From: Pseudomonadota bacterium
GTDB lineage: Bacteria; Bdellovibrionota; Bdellovibrionia; Bdellovibrionales; JAEYZS01
Assembly (NCBI GenBank): GCA_023427925.1
Contig: JAEYZS010000055.1
Coordinates: forward strand, 1-17,877
Reading direction: 5' to 3'
Length of the DNA stretch: 17,877 nucleotides
The stretch's first letter is position 1; the number at the start of each line of letters is the position of its first letter. Below, piece by piece: positions 1-8,261 of this stretch. The position numbers and the translations under genes were made by a program. The notes under the pieces are model-generated. The model saw nothing but the letters and a program-made list of their open reading frames with translations, did not search any database and was not told the DNA's origin.

Positions 1-83
1 ATATTAGATGCCTTACCGTAGGATCCTTCGAGCTTTTCTGCGGGTTTGTCATTTACCAATTTTGTGTTCAACTTTACGTTCAT
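1..83 (-). CDS. flgD: Probable FlgD hook-assembly scaffold, N-terminal fragment cut by the window edge
   Basis: An ATG at 83 opens a frame with no stop through base 1, giving 27 residues that begin MNVKLNTKLVNDKPAEKLEG. The start lies 9 bp after the fliK stop, and an AGGAAT-like ribosome site precedes it. FlgD is the secreted scaffold that caps the growing hook so that FlgE subunits can polymerise. The fragment itself carries no diagnostic motif; FlgD N-termini are variable. The assignment rests on gene order: after fliJ, a MotE/YlxF-like gene and fliK, the next gene in this conserved cluster is normally flgD, followed by flgE. The alternative is some other short operon member. That the frame is real coding sequence is likely; the name is an inference from synteny. 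Confidence 0.5.
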   Translation of the reverse strand, partial: MNVKLNTKLVNDKPAEKLEGSYGKASN

Positions 84-92
84 ATCTTATTC

Positions 93-1805
93 CTATGCTA
101 CTAAGTATAATCCGCCAGCTTTAGCTGCTTCTGCTTTTTTCGCTTCAATAGGTTGAATATCTGGCGTCGTCTGCGTTGACTTTCGGTAAGCCTTTATACC
201 TGAGTTTTCATGGGCTCCCTGTCTAAACGATTCATTGAATTGTCTAAATTGACCCAAGAAGTCTCTCGCCTCTTCACGCTTGAAATCAAAGTTTTGATTC
301 ATGTTTTGTGAAGCTTGTTCTGCAACATCTACCTTTAAAGTGTTTAAGCTCAATTTGTGTTCAGCTAAGCCAAGCTTTAAATCGTTCATGCTCGTCTCAA
401 GAAGTTTTTTGGCTTCGATAGTGTCTGCCATCATTTGGACGCCGACTTGCCCATCTTGAACTTTGATCTTCAAATGAATTTGTCCTAAACCTTCTGGGTT
501 CATTTGGATCTTCATCTCGCCGCCACCCTTTTGAATAAGGGTTTGAGATCCAGAAATTAGCTTCTCTACATTTTCATTTGATAACTGAGCGGGCTGTGAC
601 GCTAAACCTGTACCCGTCGCTACAGATAGCTTATCTACAGCAAATTGGCTGCCTTTATCTGGTGCCATCTGGAATAGCTGTTGAGCCAACTGATCCTTAG
701 CTCCCTCTTCTGACATCTCACCACTAAAGTCTTTCTCTAATCCAGCTGATGAAGCTGCAGCCGCGATCGGCGCATTTGAAAGGAACTGTTCAGTAATCCG
801 ATTGGGATTGATCTTGATATCTTCTATTCTTAGATTTGGATCGATTTCTTTAAGTTTATCGATAGTAAGTTCATTCAATTCGTTCTGTGAATTTAACTGA
901 GGTTCGATATTAAAGATTTGAGCCATGTTTACAACTGGCTTCTGCGGCTGTATACCCGCTGCTCCCGGGATACTCTGTGGTTCGAGAGCTCTTCTTGCGA
1001 TCTTTTGATCCATTAGCTGCTCGAGAGTAGGCTTAGGAGAAATTACTGGTTTTGAATATTCTTGAACTGGAAGCTCGGAGCCAAGACCTAATTGGTTTAT
1101 TCCGGCACTAGTACCAACTCCTGCTGCAGCGACTTTGCCATTAAAAAGTTCCGGCTGTACTTGTTCCATTTCAGTAAGCATTTCTGTGTACAATATTTGA
1201 GCTTTAGTGAATTGTTTAGGCTGTAGACCCAACTTTTCAAACAATGGTGTCATCGCTTGGTGAGGCGATTGAGCCATGACTTCAGGATTTAATTCACCAA
1301 GAGCCTTCATAACCTGATGAGGCTTAATTCCAAAATTCTCCTGCATTGCTTTAAGGAAGTTTAGCACGGCTTGGTTCTGATCCGAGACTTTAACATCTAA
1401 ATTAATTTCTGAATCAACTGACTCTACAGAATTCAAATTCTGAGCCTGTTGATTTACAAATACAGGTTGTACGCCTTGTAGCATCTGCATTTGGGGAATA
1501 TCAGAAGCATTGGACTTTTCAGAGTTTCTTTCAAATTTTTCAATTTCTTTTTTATTTAACTTGTCAGAACTGATCTCAGATTTCTCTGGTGACTTTGAAT
1601 ATGTCTCAACCTTTTTATTGAATTCGTTATTAATATTTGAATTATTTTTTTCTAAAGGTTTACTTTGAGTATCCGATGAATTGTTTGAGCGAGGTGCAAT
1701 TTCGGCATTTGACTTTTGGTCAAAAGAAGATGGCTTAGAATTGCCCTTAGCAATCTCCCTCATCTCTACTGGATTAAATTTTCCTAATCCTAATCCTGAA
1801 ATCAT
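93..1805 (-). CDS. fliK: FliK flagellar hook-length control protein
   Basis: 570 aa. FliK is a secreted molecular ruler that sets hook length and triggers the export apparatus to switch from rod/hook to filament substrates. The first ~100 residues are low-complexity and rich in Ser, Asn and Lys, as expected of an unfolded export substrate. The middle (about 100-420) is rich in Gln, Pro and Ala. Residues ~427-500 match the Flg_hook (FliK C-terminal) domain, with the signature MNPEGLGQIHLKIKVQDGQV followed by an amphipathic LLETSMNDLKLGL helix. About 70 residues rich in Gln, Glu and Lys follow the domain, a longer tail than in many FliK proteins. The ATG at 1805 is preceded by GGGAAGAG and lies 13 bp after the motE-like stop. 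The domain call is firm; the rest is too variable to align by eye. Confidence 0.93.
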   Translation of the reverse strand: MISGLGLGKFNPVEMREIAKGNSKPSSFDQKSNAEIAPRSNNSSDTQSKPLEKNNSNINNEFNKKVETYSKSPEKSEISSDKLNKKEIEKFERNSEKSNASDIPQMQMLQGVQPVFVNQQAQNLNSVESVDSEINLDVKVSDQNQAVLNFLKAMQENFGIKPHQVMKALGELNPEVMAQSPHQAMTPLFEKLGLQPKQFTKAQILYTEMLTEMEQVQPELFNGKVAAAGVGTSAGINQLGLGSELPVQEYSKPVISPKPTLEQLMDQKIARRALEPQSIPGAAGIQPQKPVVNMAQIFNIEPQLNSQNELNELTIDKLKEIDPNLRIEDIKINPNRITEQFLSNAPIAAAASSAGLEKDFSGEMSEEGAKDQLAQQLFQMAPDKGSQFAVDKLSVATGTGLASQPAQLSNENVEKLISGSQTLIQKGGGEMKIQMNPEGLGQIHLKIKVQDGQVGVQMMADTIEAKKLLETSMNDLKLGLAEHKLSLNTLKVDVAEQASQNMNQNFDFKREEARDFLGQFRQFNESFRQGAHENSGIKAYRKSTQTTPDIQPIEAKKAEAAKAGGLYLVA

Positions 1806-1818
1806 CTCTTCCCTTTTC

Positions 1819-2589
1819 CTACTTCTTATATCCTGCGAATTTCTCGCTTAATCTCTGAGCCTTTTCTGACTCAATCATGTTCATAATTTCTGCAGCCTCT
1901 TTCTTTTTCATCTTTCTCAAAACTTCGACAGCTAAGTCTTCGTTTAGTTTCTCGATGACCTTTGCTGCAGTCTGAGGTTTCATCGAAGAGTAGAATGCCA
2001 CAAGCTTATCTACTTGTTCAGCGTCTGTATTAACCCGTTCTTGCAGTTGATTCCCAATCTGAGTTCTTAACTGCTCAAGACCAGCCAGACGCTTTTCTAG
2101 CTCTATCTTTTGATTATGCAATTCCTCTTCCAACTTTTTTAATTCGGCTTCTTTTGAGTCCAGCTGACGCTTTCTTTCATCTAAGCTATTGAAAAGAGCG
2201 ATTTCTTCTGGCGTTAATCCTGTCACGCTTGTAAGTTTTGTTTTTGCCTCAAGACTTTTGCCATCGGCTAAATTTGCCTCTTTTTTTGCGTTGCTAGGAA
2301 TTTTTTGCTGCTGAGTCGGGGCAGTCTGAGCGTCTGCTTGCCCTAAAAACCCGATTTCAATTTTACCTAAGTATTGATCTATGATTTCAGGATTCATATA
2401 TCCGTATGTGGCACCACCCAAAATACACATCGAAATTAAAACAGACATCAGAGGAAATTTTTGCTTCTTTTTTTTCTTTTGAATCTTTAATCCAGAAACC
2501 GCTTTCGCAGATGGAGCAGTAGCTGGTTTAACTTTGAAGCGACTATTCTTCTTTATTTTGTTAAAATGTGTGTCGTAACCTGTCTTCAT
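1819..2589 (-). CDS. MotE/YlxF-like flagellar protein with MgtE_N-type helical domain
   Basis: 256 aa. The N-terminus is strongly basic (poly-Lys around 38-44), then a single membrane segment at ~46-62, a Gln/Lys linker, a charged coiled coil at ~128-188 and a compact helical domain at ~195-253 (YSSMKPQTAAKVIEKL, VEVLRKM, AAEIMNMIE). That last domain resembles the MgtE N-terminal/FliG-middle fold found in the MotE family. A protein of this type sits between fliJ and fliK in Bacillus (ylxF); in Sinorhizobium, MotE is a chaperone for the periplasmic motility protein MotC. Topology predicts that the coiled coil and helical domain are periplasmic. The ATG at 2589 has an AGAAGGA ribosome site and lies 15 bp after fliJ. 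Position and architecture support a flagellar role; the exact partner is unknown. Confidence 0.77.
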   Translation of the reverse strand: MKTGYDTHFNKIKKNSRFKVKPATAPSAKAVSGLKIQKKKKKQKFPLMSVLISMCILGGATYGYMNPEIIDQYLGKIEIGFLGQADAQTAPTQQQKIPSNAKKEANLADGKSLEAKTKLTSVTGLTPEEIALFNSLDERKRQLDSKEAELKKLEEELHNQKIELEKRLAGLEQLRTQIGNQLQERVNTDAEQVDKLVAFYSSMKPQTAAKVIEKLNEDLAVEVLRKMKKKEAAEIMNMIESEKAQRLSEKFAGYKK

Positions 2590-2604
2590 ATGTCCTTCTT
2601 TTTA

Positions 2605-3048
2605 TTATGCAACTGCATTTTGGCGCATAATGTTCATATCATCGAGTCTCTTCTGCTCGCGCTTCTTCTGTTCTTTTATAAATTCTTCTTTCTTCTTATC
2701 TTTTAATGCTATAAAGGTCTTATGCTCTCGTGCGGCTTGCACTAAGAACTGTCTCTTTTCCTCTAAAATTTTTTCGAGGCCTTGAATGATTTTTTTCTGA
2801 TTTTCAATCATTTGTTTCTGAGCTCCATAATAGTAATGGAAAAACTCAAGGTATGAAGCAATACTTCCACCCATTTGTTGAATTCTGTATTTGTTTTCAA
2901 TGGCGATACTTAGATCATTTTCGAGATTCTTTAGATAATCTTCCTGCTCACGAACTCTTCTAGAGATTTCACCAAATTCTCTCTTAGCCTGATCTTCGAG
3001 GATCTTCTTATGCTTAAGAACTTTTTCTAAGTGAAATTTGAATTTCAT
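2605..3048 (-). CDS. fliJ: FliJ, central stalk/chaperone-escort protein of the flagellar export ATPase
   Basis: 147 aa, the normal size for the family. FliJ is a cytoplasmic two-helix coiled coil that inserts into the FliI hexamer, like F1 gamma, and couples it to the export gate FlhA; it also recycles export chaperones. The sequence is almost entirely predicted helix with dense Glu/Lys/Gln heptads. The N-terminus MKFKFHLEKVLKHKKILEDQ is typical of FliJ (F.F.LEKVL..K). The end is Lys/Glu-rich. The ATG at 3048 is preceded by AGGACG at good spacing. It lies downstream of fliI with a 63-bp gap that carries a hairpin, which is unusual in this otherwise tightly packed operon. Identification rests on the N-terminal pattern, coiled coil and position. 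Confidence 0.9.
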   Translation of the reverse strand: MKFKFHLEKVLKHKKILEDQAKREFGEISRRVREQEDYLKNLENDLSIAIENKYRIQQMGGSIASYLEFFHYYYGAQKQMIENQKKIIQGLEKILEEKRQFLVQAAREHKTFIALKDKKKEEFIKEQKKREQKRLDDMNIMRQNAVA

Positions 3049-3073
3049 TAGCGTCCTGCCCGTTTAACATTAT

Positions 3074-3094
3074 CCAAAAGCATCCTACTTTTGG
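3074..3094 (-). other. Intercistronic hairpin between fliI and fliJ
   Basis: In the transcript the 63-bp fliI-fliJ gap contains CCAAAAG-TAGGATG-CTTTTGG, a perfect 7-bp stem with a 7-nt loop. No U-tract follows, so it is not a typical intrinsic terminator. The ribosome site of fliJ lies further downstream and is not in the stem. It could act in mRNA processing or stability, or in setting the FliI:FliJ ratio. The repeat is seen; the role is inferred. Confidence 0.45.
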
Positions 3095-3111
3095 TTCTTA
3101 ATTCTATTCTA

Positions 3112-4434
3112 TCAATCTGCGTGCAAAATATCCATCATTCCGTAGACAGCATCATTAAAACTGGCTTTTTCCTCTACCTTTTGTCTTAAGAACTTTTCCA
3201 TTTTCTCTCTTAGACGTATAGCTCTATCAATCTTTGGACTAGCTCCGGATTTATAGGCTCCTATATTAATTAAATCTTCTGCTTCGGCATAGGTAGCAAG
3301 TAACTCTCTAAATTGAAGCGCACAATCCATGTGCTCCTCTTGTATCACCTTTCTCATTACACGGCTTGCACTCTGCAAGACATCGATTGCCGGAAAGTGC
3401 CCCTTGTGGGCAAGCTTACGAGTCAAAACAATGTGACCGTCAACAATAGATCTTACAGAGTCCGCAATCGGATCATCCATGTCGTCACCTTCTACCAAAA
3501 CGGTGTAAAGTCCTGTGATAGAACTTCCGGATTCAAACGAACCCATTCTCTCTAATAGCTTTGGGAGCAATGCGAACACGCTTGGTGTATAACCTTTTGT
3601 TGTTGCAGGTTCACCCACGTTGAGACCGATTTCTCTTTGTGCCATTGCAAATCTAGTGACCGAATCCATCATAAACAGAACATTGAGACCCATATCCGAA
3701 AAGTATTCCGCAATGGCCGTAGCAACAAACGCTCCTCTCATTCTCATGAGAGGGCTTTCATCGGATGTCGCACAAACGATCACGGATCTAGCGAGCCCCT
3801 CAGGACCCAAATCACTTTCGATAAATTCGCGGACTTCGCGCCCCCGCTCACCAATAAGAGCGATGACATTCACATCAGCAACAGTGTTTCTTGCCATTTG
3901 GCCGAGCAATACAGACTTACCCACACCCGATCCTGCCATGATTCCGATACGCTGACCTTTACCAACACTTATTAATCCATTGATCGCCCTTACTCCAAGG
4001 TCCAAAGGTTCTACGATCGGCCTTCTTTCTAGTGGATTTACCACTTTACGGTAGATATCTATTTCTTCTGTGGTCTCAAGTGCGCCCTTGCCATCGATCT
4101 CCTGTCCTAAACCATTTAGCACACGACCTAGAATAGCTTTACCAACTTTAATTGATGAAACTTGCTTATCGAGAATAATTTTTGATCCAAGTCCAATGCC
4201 TTGAATATCATAAAAAGGCATCATAAGTGCCTTTTGATCTTTAAACCCTACAACCTCTGCCAAGACTTTCTTTTTTTCGGTTGTGTGTATATAGCACTGA
4301 CTTCCGACAGCAGCACCGGGCAGAAACCCTTCGAGCAAACTTCCAGTCACACGAGTGATCTTGCCCACATCTTTTGCAAGCGAGTTTTTCTCGAGAGCTC
4401 TTTTGTATTTATCAAGCTTCAATAAAGTATCCAA
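3112..4434 (-). CDS. fliI: FliI flagellum-specific type III export ATPase
   Basis: 440 aa, usual length. FliI forms a homohexamer under the export gate and hydrolyses ATP to help unfold and deliver rod, hook and filament proteins. Visible motifs: Walker A GSGVGKS at 168-174; GERGREV at 195-201, containing the catalytic Glu196; Walker B VLFMMD ending at Asp257; and the type III ATPase signature PAIDVLQSAS at 348-357. The N-terminal beta-barrel and the C-terminal helical domain are both present. The start is a TTG at 4434 preceded by GGGAGAG; no ATG occurs near the expected N-terminus, so the TTG is accepted. It follows fliH by 24 bp. FliI is distinguished from F1-beta by the EGDDMDDPIADSVRSI region and by its flagellar neighbours. 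Confidence 0.98.
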   Translation of the reverse strand: MDTLLKLDKYKRALEKNSLAKDVGKITRVTGSLLEGFLPGAAVGSQCYIHTTEKKKVLAEVVGFKDQKALMMPFYDIQGIGLGSKIILDKQVSSIKVGKAILGRVLNGLGQEIDGKGALETTEEIDIYRKVVNPLERRPIVEPLDLGVRAINGLISVGKGQRIGIMAGSGVGKSVLLGQMARNTVADVNVIALIGERGREVREFIESDLGPEGLARSVIVCATSDESPLMRMRGAFVATAIAEYFSDMGLNVLFMMDSVTRFAMAQREIGLNVGEPATTKGYTPSVFALLPKLLERMGSFESGSSITGLYTVLVEGDDMDDPIADSVRSIVDGHIVLTRKLAHKGHFPAIDVLQSASRVMRKVIQEEHMDCALQFRELLATYAEAEDLINIGAYKSGASPKIDRAIRLREKMEKFLRQKVEEKASFNDAVYGMMDILHAD

Positions 4435-4458
4435 AACTCTCTCCCGCCGGTAGCTCGA

Positions 4459-5217
4459 TCAAGAAGGTTTAGTTTGATTCAAAACATTCCACAACTTATC
4501 GATTCTTTCTTGTAATGTTGCATCGACTAATCCGTGATTTGTTTCAAATATTGCTCCACCTTTTTCAATGTCTGGCGAAGCATAGAATTTTAATTTTTTG
4601 AAAATTTCAGCCTCTTGGCTGTTTTCACCCATTAACTTTTGGATTGTCGCAAAATCTTGATCATTTAAGCGAACAGAGATATCTTCTTTAACATCCAAAG
4701 AATCCACAACCTGTTTAATAATTTCCGAAGTTGTAGTTTCGCTCTTTTGAACGTGTTCATGTACTACTTTTTCTGCGATAAAGTAGATCAAATCAATAAA
4801 GACAGATTCGTTTTTATTGAGTATGTCCTTTTTCATCGTTTTCATGCTCTCAAGCAATGTCATCATATCTTCAAGATGGAATTTAATGGCCTCTTGATTT
4901 GCCTCAAATGCTTGCCTTTTTCCTTCCTCTAAACCAAGATCATAAGCTTCTTGATACGCCTTTTCTTGAATCTGTTTTAATTTTTCTACTACGCGATTAT
5001 CAATAACATCTTCAATTTTCTTTTTTTCGTTTTCAAAAATTCCGGTCTGCTTAGAGATGAGTTCGTCAATCTTAAATTGCGTCTCCTGACCCATAGGTTG
5101 TTCGCCTATGAATTCTTTGGCTGCACGAGGTATCTCCAAATCAATCTTTTTGGCTTCGTAATTCAGAACACCTTTTTTATCTTCTTCGTCTCGACGAATT
5201 ATATTAGACAAGCGCAT
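4459..5217 (-). CDS. fliH: FliH, regulator/stator of the FliI export ATPase
   Basis: 252 aa from ATG 5217. FliH dimers bind the N-terminus of FliI, hold it inactive in the cytosol and link the ATPase ring to the switch complex, much like the peripheral stalk of F-ATPases. The N-terminal half is charged and helical (IENVID, LEEGKRQAFEANQ). The C-terminal half (~125-245) carries the FliH/YscL domain, with the typical signature GGAIFETNHGLVDATLQERI near the end. A TTG start at 5238 in the same frame would add 7 residues, but the ATG at 5217 is preferred because it has AGAGGTGG 8 nt upstream. The gene overlaps the 3' end of fliG by 14 bp, which implies translational coupling. Confidence 0.93.
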   Translation of the reverse strand: MRLSNIIRRDEEDKKGVLNYEAKKIDLEIPRAAKEFIGEQPMGQETQFKIDELISKQTGIFENEKKKIEDVIDNRVVEKLKQIQEKAYQEAYDLGLEEGKRQAFEANQEAIKFHLEDMMTLLESMKTMKKDILNKNESVFIDLIYFIAEKVVHEHVQKSETTTSEIIKQVVDSLDVKEDISVRLNDQDFATIQKLMGENSQEAEIFKKLKFYASPDIEKGGAIFETNHGLVDATLQERIDKLWNVLNQTKPS

Positions 5218-6238
5218 CTTCCGAACCACCTCTTGCAATTAAGATTTTTCCTTCTTGTTCTAGCTTCCTTGCAGCATTGACAATTTCTTGTTGTGCCGAC
5301 TCTACATCCGACAATCTTGCTGGTCCCATACTGTCTAAGTCTTCTCTTAATAGCTGAGCCGCACGAGCTGAAATATTTCTGAAAATCTTTCCACGGATAT
5401 CTTCGTTTGCAGTTTTGAGCGCAAGAAGAAGTTTGTCGTTCGGAACTTCTTTGAGAAGCGTTTGAATACCCTTGTCGTCGATTTTTGTAATATCTTCGAA
5501 AACGAACATGAGCTTTCTAATTTCTTCAGCAAGAATTGGATCTTTTTCTTCAAGACGACCCATAATTTGCGATTCTGTGTTTTTATCCATAATGTTCATC
5601 ATTTCAGCAACCGGTTGAACACCGCCTAATGAAGCTTGATCGACCGTACCAACAGTAGAAAGTTCCTCTTTAAGAACTTGATCCAATTCTGCAATGAGAG
5701 TTGGAGAAATATAATCCAAGTTTGAAAGCCTCAATACAACTTCGGTTTGAATGCTTTCAGGTAAACGTTTGATAACCTCAGCCTTTTTCTCTGGCTCTAG
5801 ATGCGCAAGAATAACCGCAATAGTTTGTGGATGTTCGTTGATAAGGAAGTTAGAAAGTGATTTTGCATCCACAACTTCTAAACTTTCTAAGCTTCTTGTT
5901 GCAGTCTTACTATTTAAGTGACCCAAGATTCCACGCGCTCTTTCCTCGCCCACTGCATCGACAATATTGTCTTTATTTGTGATGTCAGAAGAGAAAATAT
6001 AATCGTTACTTTCGCTCACCATTTCATAGAATTCTTCTAATACCTTTTTAGTCACATCAACAGGAACCACTCTTAATCTGTTCATGATTCCAAGAAGCTT
6101 TCTAATATCGGCATCGTCTAGAAACTGAAGCATCTGTGTAGTTGCATCTTTGCCTAGGTAATTAAGCAAAATAGCTGCCTTTTCAAATCCTTTGAGATCC
6201 TCAAATTTTAGATTTTCTAATTTCTTAAGGTTACTCAC
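5204..6238 (-). CDS. fliG: FliG flagellar motor switch / rotor protein
   Basis: 344 aa from the GTG at 6238. FliG sits on the MS ring, binds FliF through its N-terminal domain and FliM through its middle, and its C-terminal charged helix interacts with the MotA stator to produce torque. Visible features: the middle-domain EHPQT motif at ~135-139, the GGVQPVAEMMN linker at ~205-215, the MFVFEDI segment at ~244-250, and the torque-helix region from ISARAAQLLREDL to GPARLSDVE. A GTG at 6259 in the same frame would give 351 aa, but it lacks a ribosome site. The GTG at 6238 has AAGGAGAG just upstream and forms a GTGA overlap with the fliF stop. Confidence 0.98.
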   Translation of the reverse strand: MSNLKKLENLKFEDLKGFEKAAILLNYLGKDATTQMLQFLDDADIRKLLGIMNRLRVVPVDVTKKVLEEFYEMVSESNDYIFSSDITNKDNIVDAVGEERARGILGHLNSKTATRSLESLEVVDAKSLSNFLINEHPQTIAVILAHLEPEKKAEVIKRLPESIQTEVVLRLSNLDYISPTLIAELDQVLKEELSTVGTVDQASLGGVQPVAEMMNIMDKNTESQIMGRLEEKDPILAEEIRKLMFVFEDITKIDDKGIQTLLKEVPNDKLLLALKTANEDIRGKIFRNISARAAQLLREDLDSMGPARLSDVESAQQEIVNAARKLEQEGKILIARGGSEDALV

Positions 6239-7884
6239 GAATCTCTCCTTATTAACCACAAGCTAAGGGCATCTGCTGCCTTTTTATTATTGCTGCCAAC
6301 GAGTCCTAAAATTCTATCTTTTAGCAATTCACTCTCAGCTTTATCAGGATCAATTGATTCTTCAAGCGTAGGGAGGGCTGCTGACATACCAGGAAGTGTA
6401 TTGTCTACGGCTTGCAATTCTTCGAGTTCTTCGATTGTCTTTGGCAATAATTCTTCTACGGATTCTTGGAAGTTGTCTGTGATCCATCTCATGAATGGCC
6501 TTACGACAACAAAGAAGAATAGTAAGAACGCTAGTCCGATAATACCCCACTTCAGCATGTAGGAGTATAGCTTACGTCTTTCTAATGAGTTTAGGATTTG
6601 CTCAGCCTCTGCAAAATCTTCGTGCTCAAACTTGATATTTTGAATTGTAAATGAGTCTCCACGTTTTTCATCAAAACCAATTGCACCTCTTACCAACGAA
6701 GCATATTTATCTAACTCCGCAGGAGCTCTTTCTTGCCATTGTTTCTCAATTGTACCGTCTTCTTTTGTGATATTTGCAGTAACTCCATCAACCAAAACTG
6801 ATACACTTATTTTTTCGATTCCACCTGGCGCTTCCTTAACGTTTCTAACAACTTTTGGGACTTCATAGTTAATAGTTTTATATTCTTTTGATACATCTTG
6901 ATTGAAAGCCACTTGCTGGTTCTCTTCTGCACCTGGCAAGTTAGCTCGAGCCCCAGGAACTCCAGCTGGATTTCTCCTTGCGCCATTGAGTTTTTCATCC
7001 TCTGTGATCGTTGATCTAACAGCTGTCTTATCTGGATCAATAATCTCTTCTACAGAAACAACATCCTTGGCGTTGATCTCCGCGTTAACTTTGGCAATAA
7101 CTTTACCTTGTCCGACCACTCTTGAAAGAATCGTCTCAATTCTATTCTCAAGTTCTTTTTCAGTTTTTTGCTTGAGTTCTAACATTTCAAGAGACATCGC
7201 AGAAACCGTATCTCCATTGTTTTTAGATAGGACTTTACCTTTTGAATCTACAACAGTGACATCTTCTGGCCTTAGGTTTTCAATAGAAGAAGCAACGAGA
7301 TTCGTGATCCCGCGAACCTGCTCTTCAGATAAAATTTTTCCAGGGAATAAATCTACAGTTACTGAAGCTGATGTCTTGCCCGCTTCCTCTAGAAAAGTCT
7401 TTTTTGGTGGTAGCGCTAGGATAACTTTAGATTTTTTCACAGCATCGAGGCTATTGATAGCTCTCATCAACTCGCCCTGCATAGCTCTTTGGTAATTGAT
7501 TCTTTGCACGTAACTTGTCGCGCCTAAATCTTGTTTGTCAAATAACTCCAGACCAATATTTCCAATATGACCACCAAGCTCGCTCATTAGAGCCATTTGA
7601 GTTGTGTAAACATGTTCGGGAGGAACAGAGATTGATTTTCCTCCTTCTTCAACTCTGAATGGAATGTTTTTAGCTTTCAGTTTTTCGATCACGATTGGAA
7701 GATTGTCAGCAGAAACATCTTTCATCATTGGAACATAAGTGGTTCCTGACATCATAATAGACAATACTGTTATTGCAGCAAGAACAATACCAACCGATGC
7801 AATCATTGACATACGCTTCGTTGGCGTTAAGTTCTTATAGAAATTTTTGAATTGAGTTACTAAACTTTGAAATAACTTCGACAT
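6235..7884 (-). CDS. fliF: FliF, MS-ring protein of the flagellar basal body
   Basis: 549 aa, usual length. FliF assembles the inner-membrane MS ring on which rod, switch and export apparatus are built. The order is: short cytoplasmic N-terminus, TM1 at ~26-46, YscJ/FliF ring-building domains at ~48-225 (with VPMMKDVSADNLPIV and YQRAMQGELMRAINSLD), the third ring-building and beta-collar region at ~255-425 with an Ala/Pro/Gly-rich insert near 300-325, TM2 at ~444-463, and a cytoplasmic tail. The tail ends in the FliG-binding helix region (LLKDRILGLV, ADALSLWL). The ATG at 7884 comes immediately after the fliE stop (TGATATG), with AGGTG inside fliE as ribosome site. All key parts are intact. 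Confidence 0.98.
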   Translation of the reverse strand: MSKLFQSLVTQFKNFYKNLTPTKRMSMIASVGIVLAAITVLSIMMSGTTYVPMMKDVSADNLPIVIEKLKAKNIPFRVEEGGKSISVPPEHVYTTQMALMSELGGHIGNIGLELFDKQDLGATSYVQRINYQRAMQGELMRAINSLDAVKKSKVILALPPKKTFLEEAGKTSASVTVDLFPGKILSEEQVRGITNLVASSIENLRPEDVTVVDSKGKVLSKNNGDTVSAMSLEMLELKQKTEKELENRIETILSRVVGQGKVIAKVNAEINAKDVVSVEEIIDPDKTAVRSTITEDEKLNGARRNPAGVPGARANLPGAEENQQVAFNQDVSKEYKTINYEVPKVVRNVKEAPGGIEKISVSVLVDGVTANITKEDGTIEKQWQERAPAELDKYASLVRGAIGFDEKRGDSFTIQNIKFEHEDFAEAEQILNSLERRKLYSYMLKWGIIGLAFLLFFFVVVRPFMRWITDNFQESVEELLPKTIEELEELQAVDNTLPGMSAALPTLEESIDPDKAESELLKDRILGLVGSNNKKAADALSLWLIRRDS

Positions 7885-7885
7885 A

Positions 7886-8221
7886 TCACACCTGCATTCT
7901 CATGATTTCTTGGTAAGCATCTATAATTTTATTTCTCACTTGGACCATTAACTTTAAAGCGATGTCAGCTTTCTCTGCTGCAATCATTGTTTCATGGATG
8001 TTATTGCTTTTTCCGGTTGCCAACTCTTGCATCTTGACGTCTGCGTCTTTTTGGAGAGTGTCCACAGTGTTCACAGCCTTCTTAAGAGTATCTGCAAACG
8101 AATCTCCCGATACAGAAGAGTTGCTTTTGGGTAGTTGAGCCTCAGAACTTTTACTCTTTCTGAGTTCGTTAACGTTGTCAGTCACGTTAATTGTTGAAGC
8201 GTTAAATCTTAAACCATCCAT
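7886..8221 (-). CDS. fliE: FliE, MS ring-rod junction protein
   Basis: 111 aa from ATG 8221, the usual FliE size. FliE links the MS ring to the proximal rod and is among the first proteins exported by the flagellar type III system. The C-terminal two-thirds carries the family pattern: FADTLKKAVNTVDTLQKDAD, then ATGKSNNIHETMIAAEKADI, then LMVQVRNKIIDAYQEIMRMQ. A GTG at 8266 in frame would add 15 residues (MITSCCQKAALK...), but it has no ribosome site, lies inside a palindrome, and adds two adjacent cysteines unlike the family. The ATG at 8221 has GGCAGGA just upstream and is preferred. It follows flgC with a 68-bp leader containing two hairpins. Confidence 0.95.
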   Translation of the reverse strand: MDGLRFNASTINVTDNVNELRKSKSSEAQLPKSNSSVSGDSFADTLKKAVNTVDTLQKDADVKMQELATGKSNNIHETMIAAEKADIALKLMVQVRNKIIDAYQEIMRMQV

Positions 8222-8236
8222 GGTTCCTGCCTTAAG

Positions 8237-8254
8237 TGCCGCCTTCTGGCAGCA
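8237..8254 (-). other. GC-rich hairpin in the fliE leader
   Basis: In the transcript, TGCTGCC-AGAA-GGCGGCA forms a 7-bp stem (six Watson-Crick pairs and one G-T wobble) closed by an AGAA tetraloop. It ends 15 nt before the ATG of fliE, just upstream of the GGCAGGA ribosome site. It follows a second hairpin at 8262-8280. No U-tract follows, so termination is unlikely; control of fliE translation or mRNA processing is possible. The stem is seen; the function is inferred. Confidence 0.45.
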
Positions 8255-8261
8255 GCTAGTT

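Noticed and set aside
3620..3975. Two plus-strand open frames (111 and 112 codons) opposite fliI
   Set aside because: They lie wholly antisense to highly conserved FliI ATPase motifs, overlap each other in different frames and show no recognisable domain; shadows of fliI.
6902..7495. 197-codon plus-strand open frame opposite fliF
   Set aside because: Antisense to conserved FliF domains; Ser/Leu/Thr-rich composition is typical of a reverse-complement shadow; no family resemblance.
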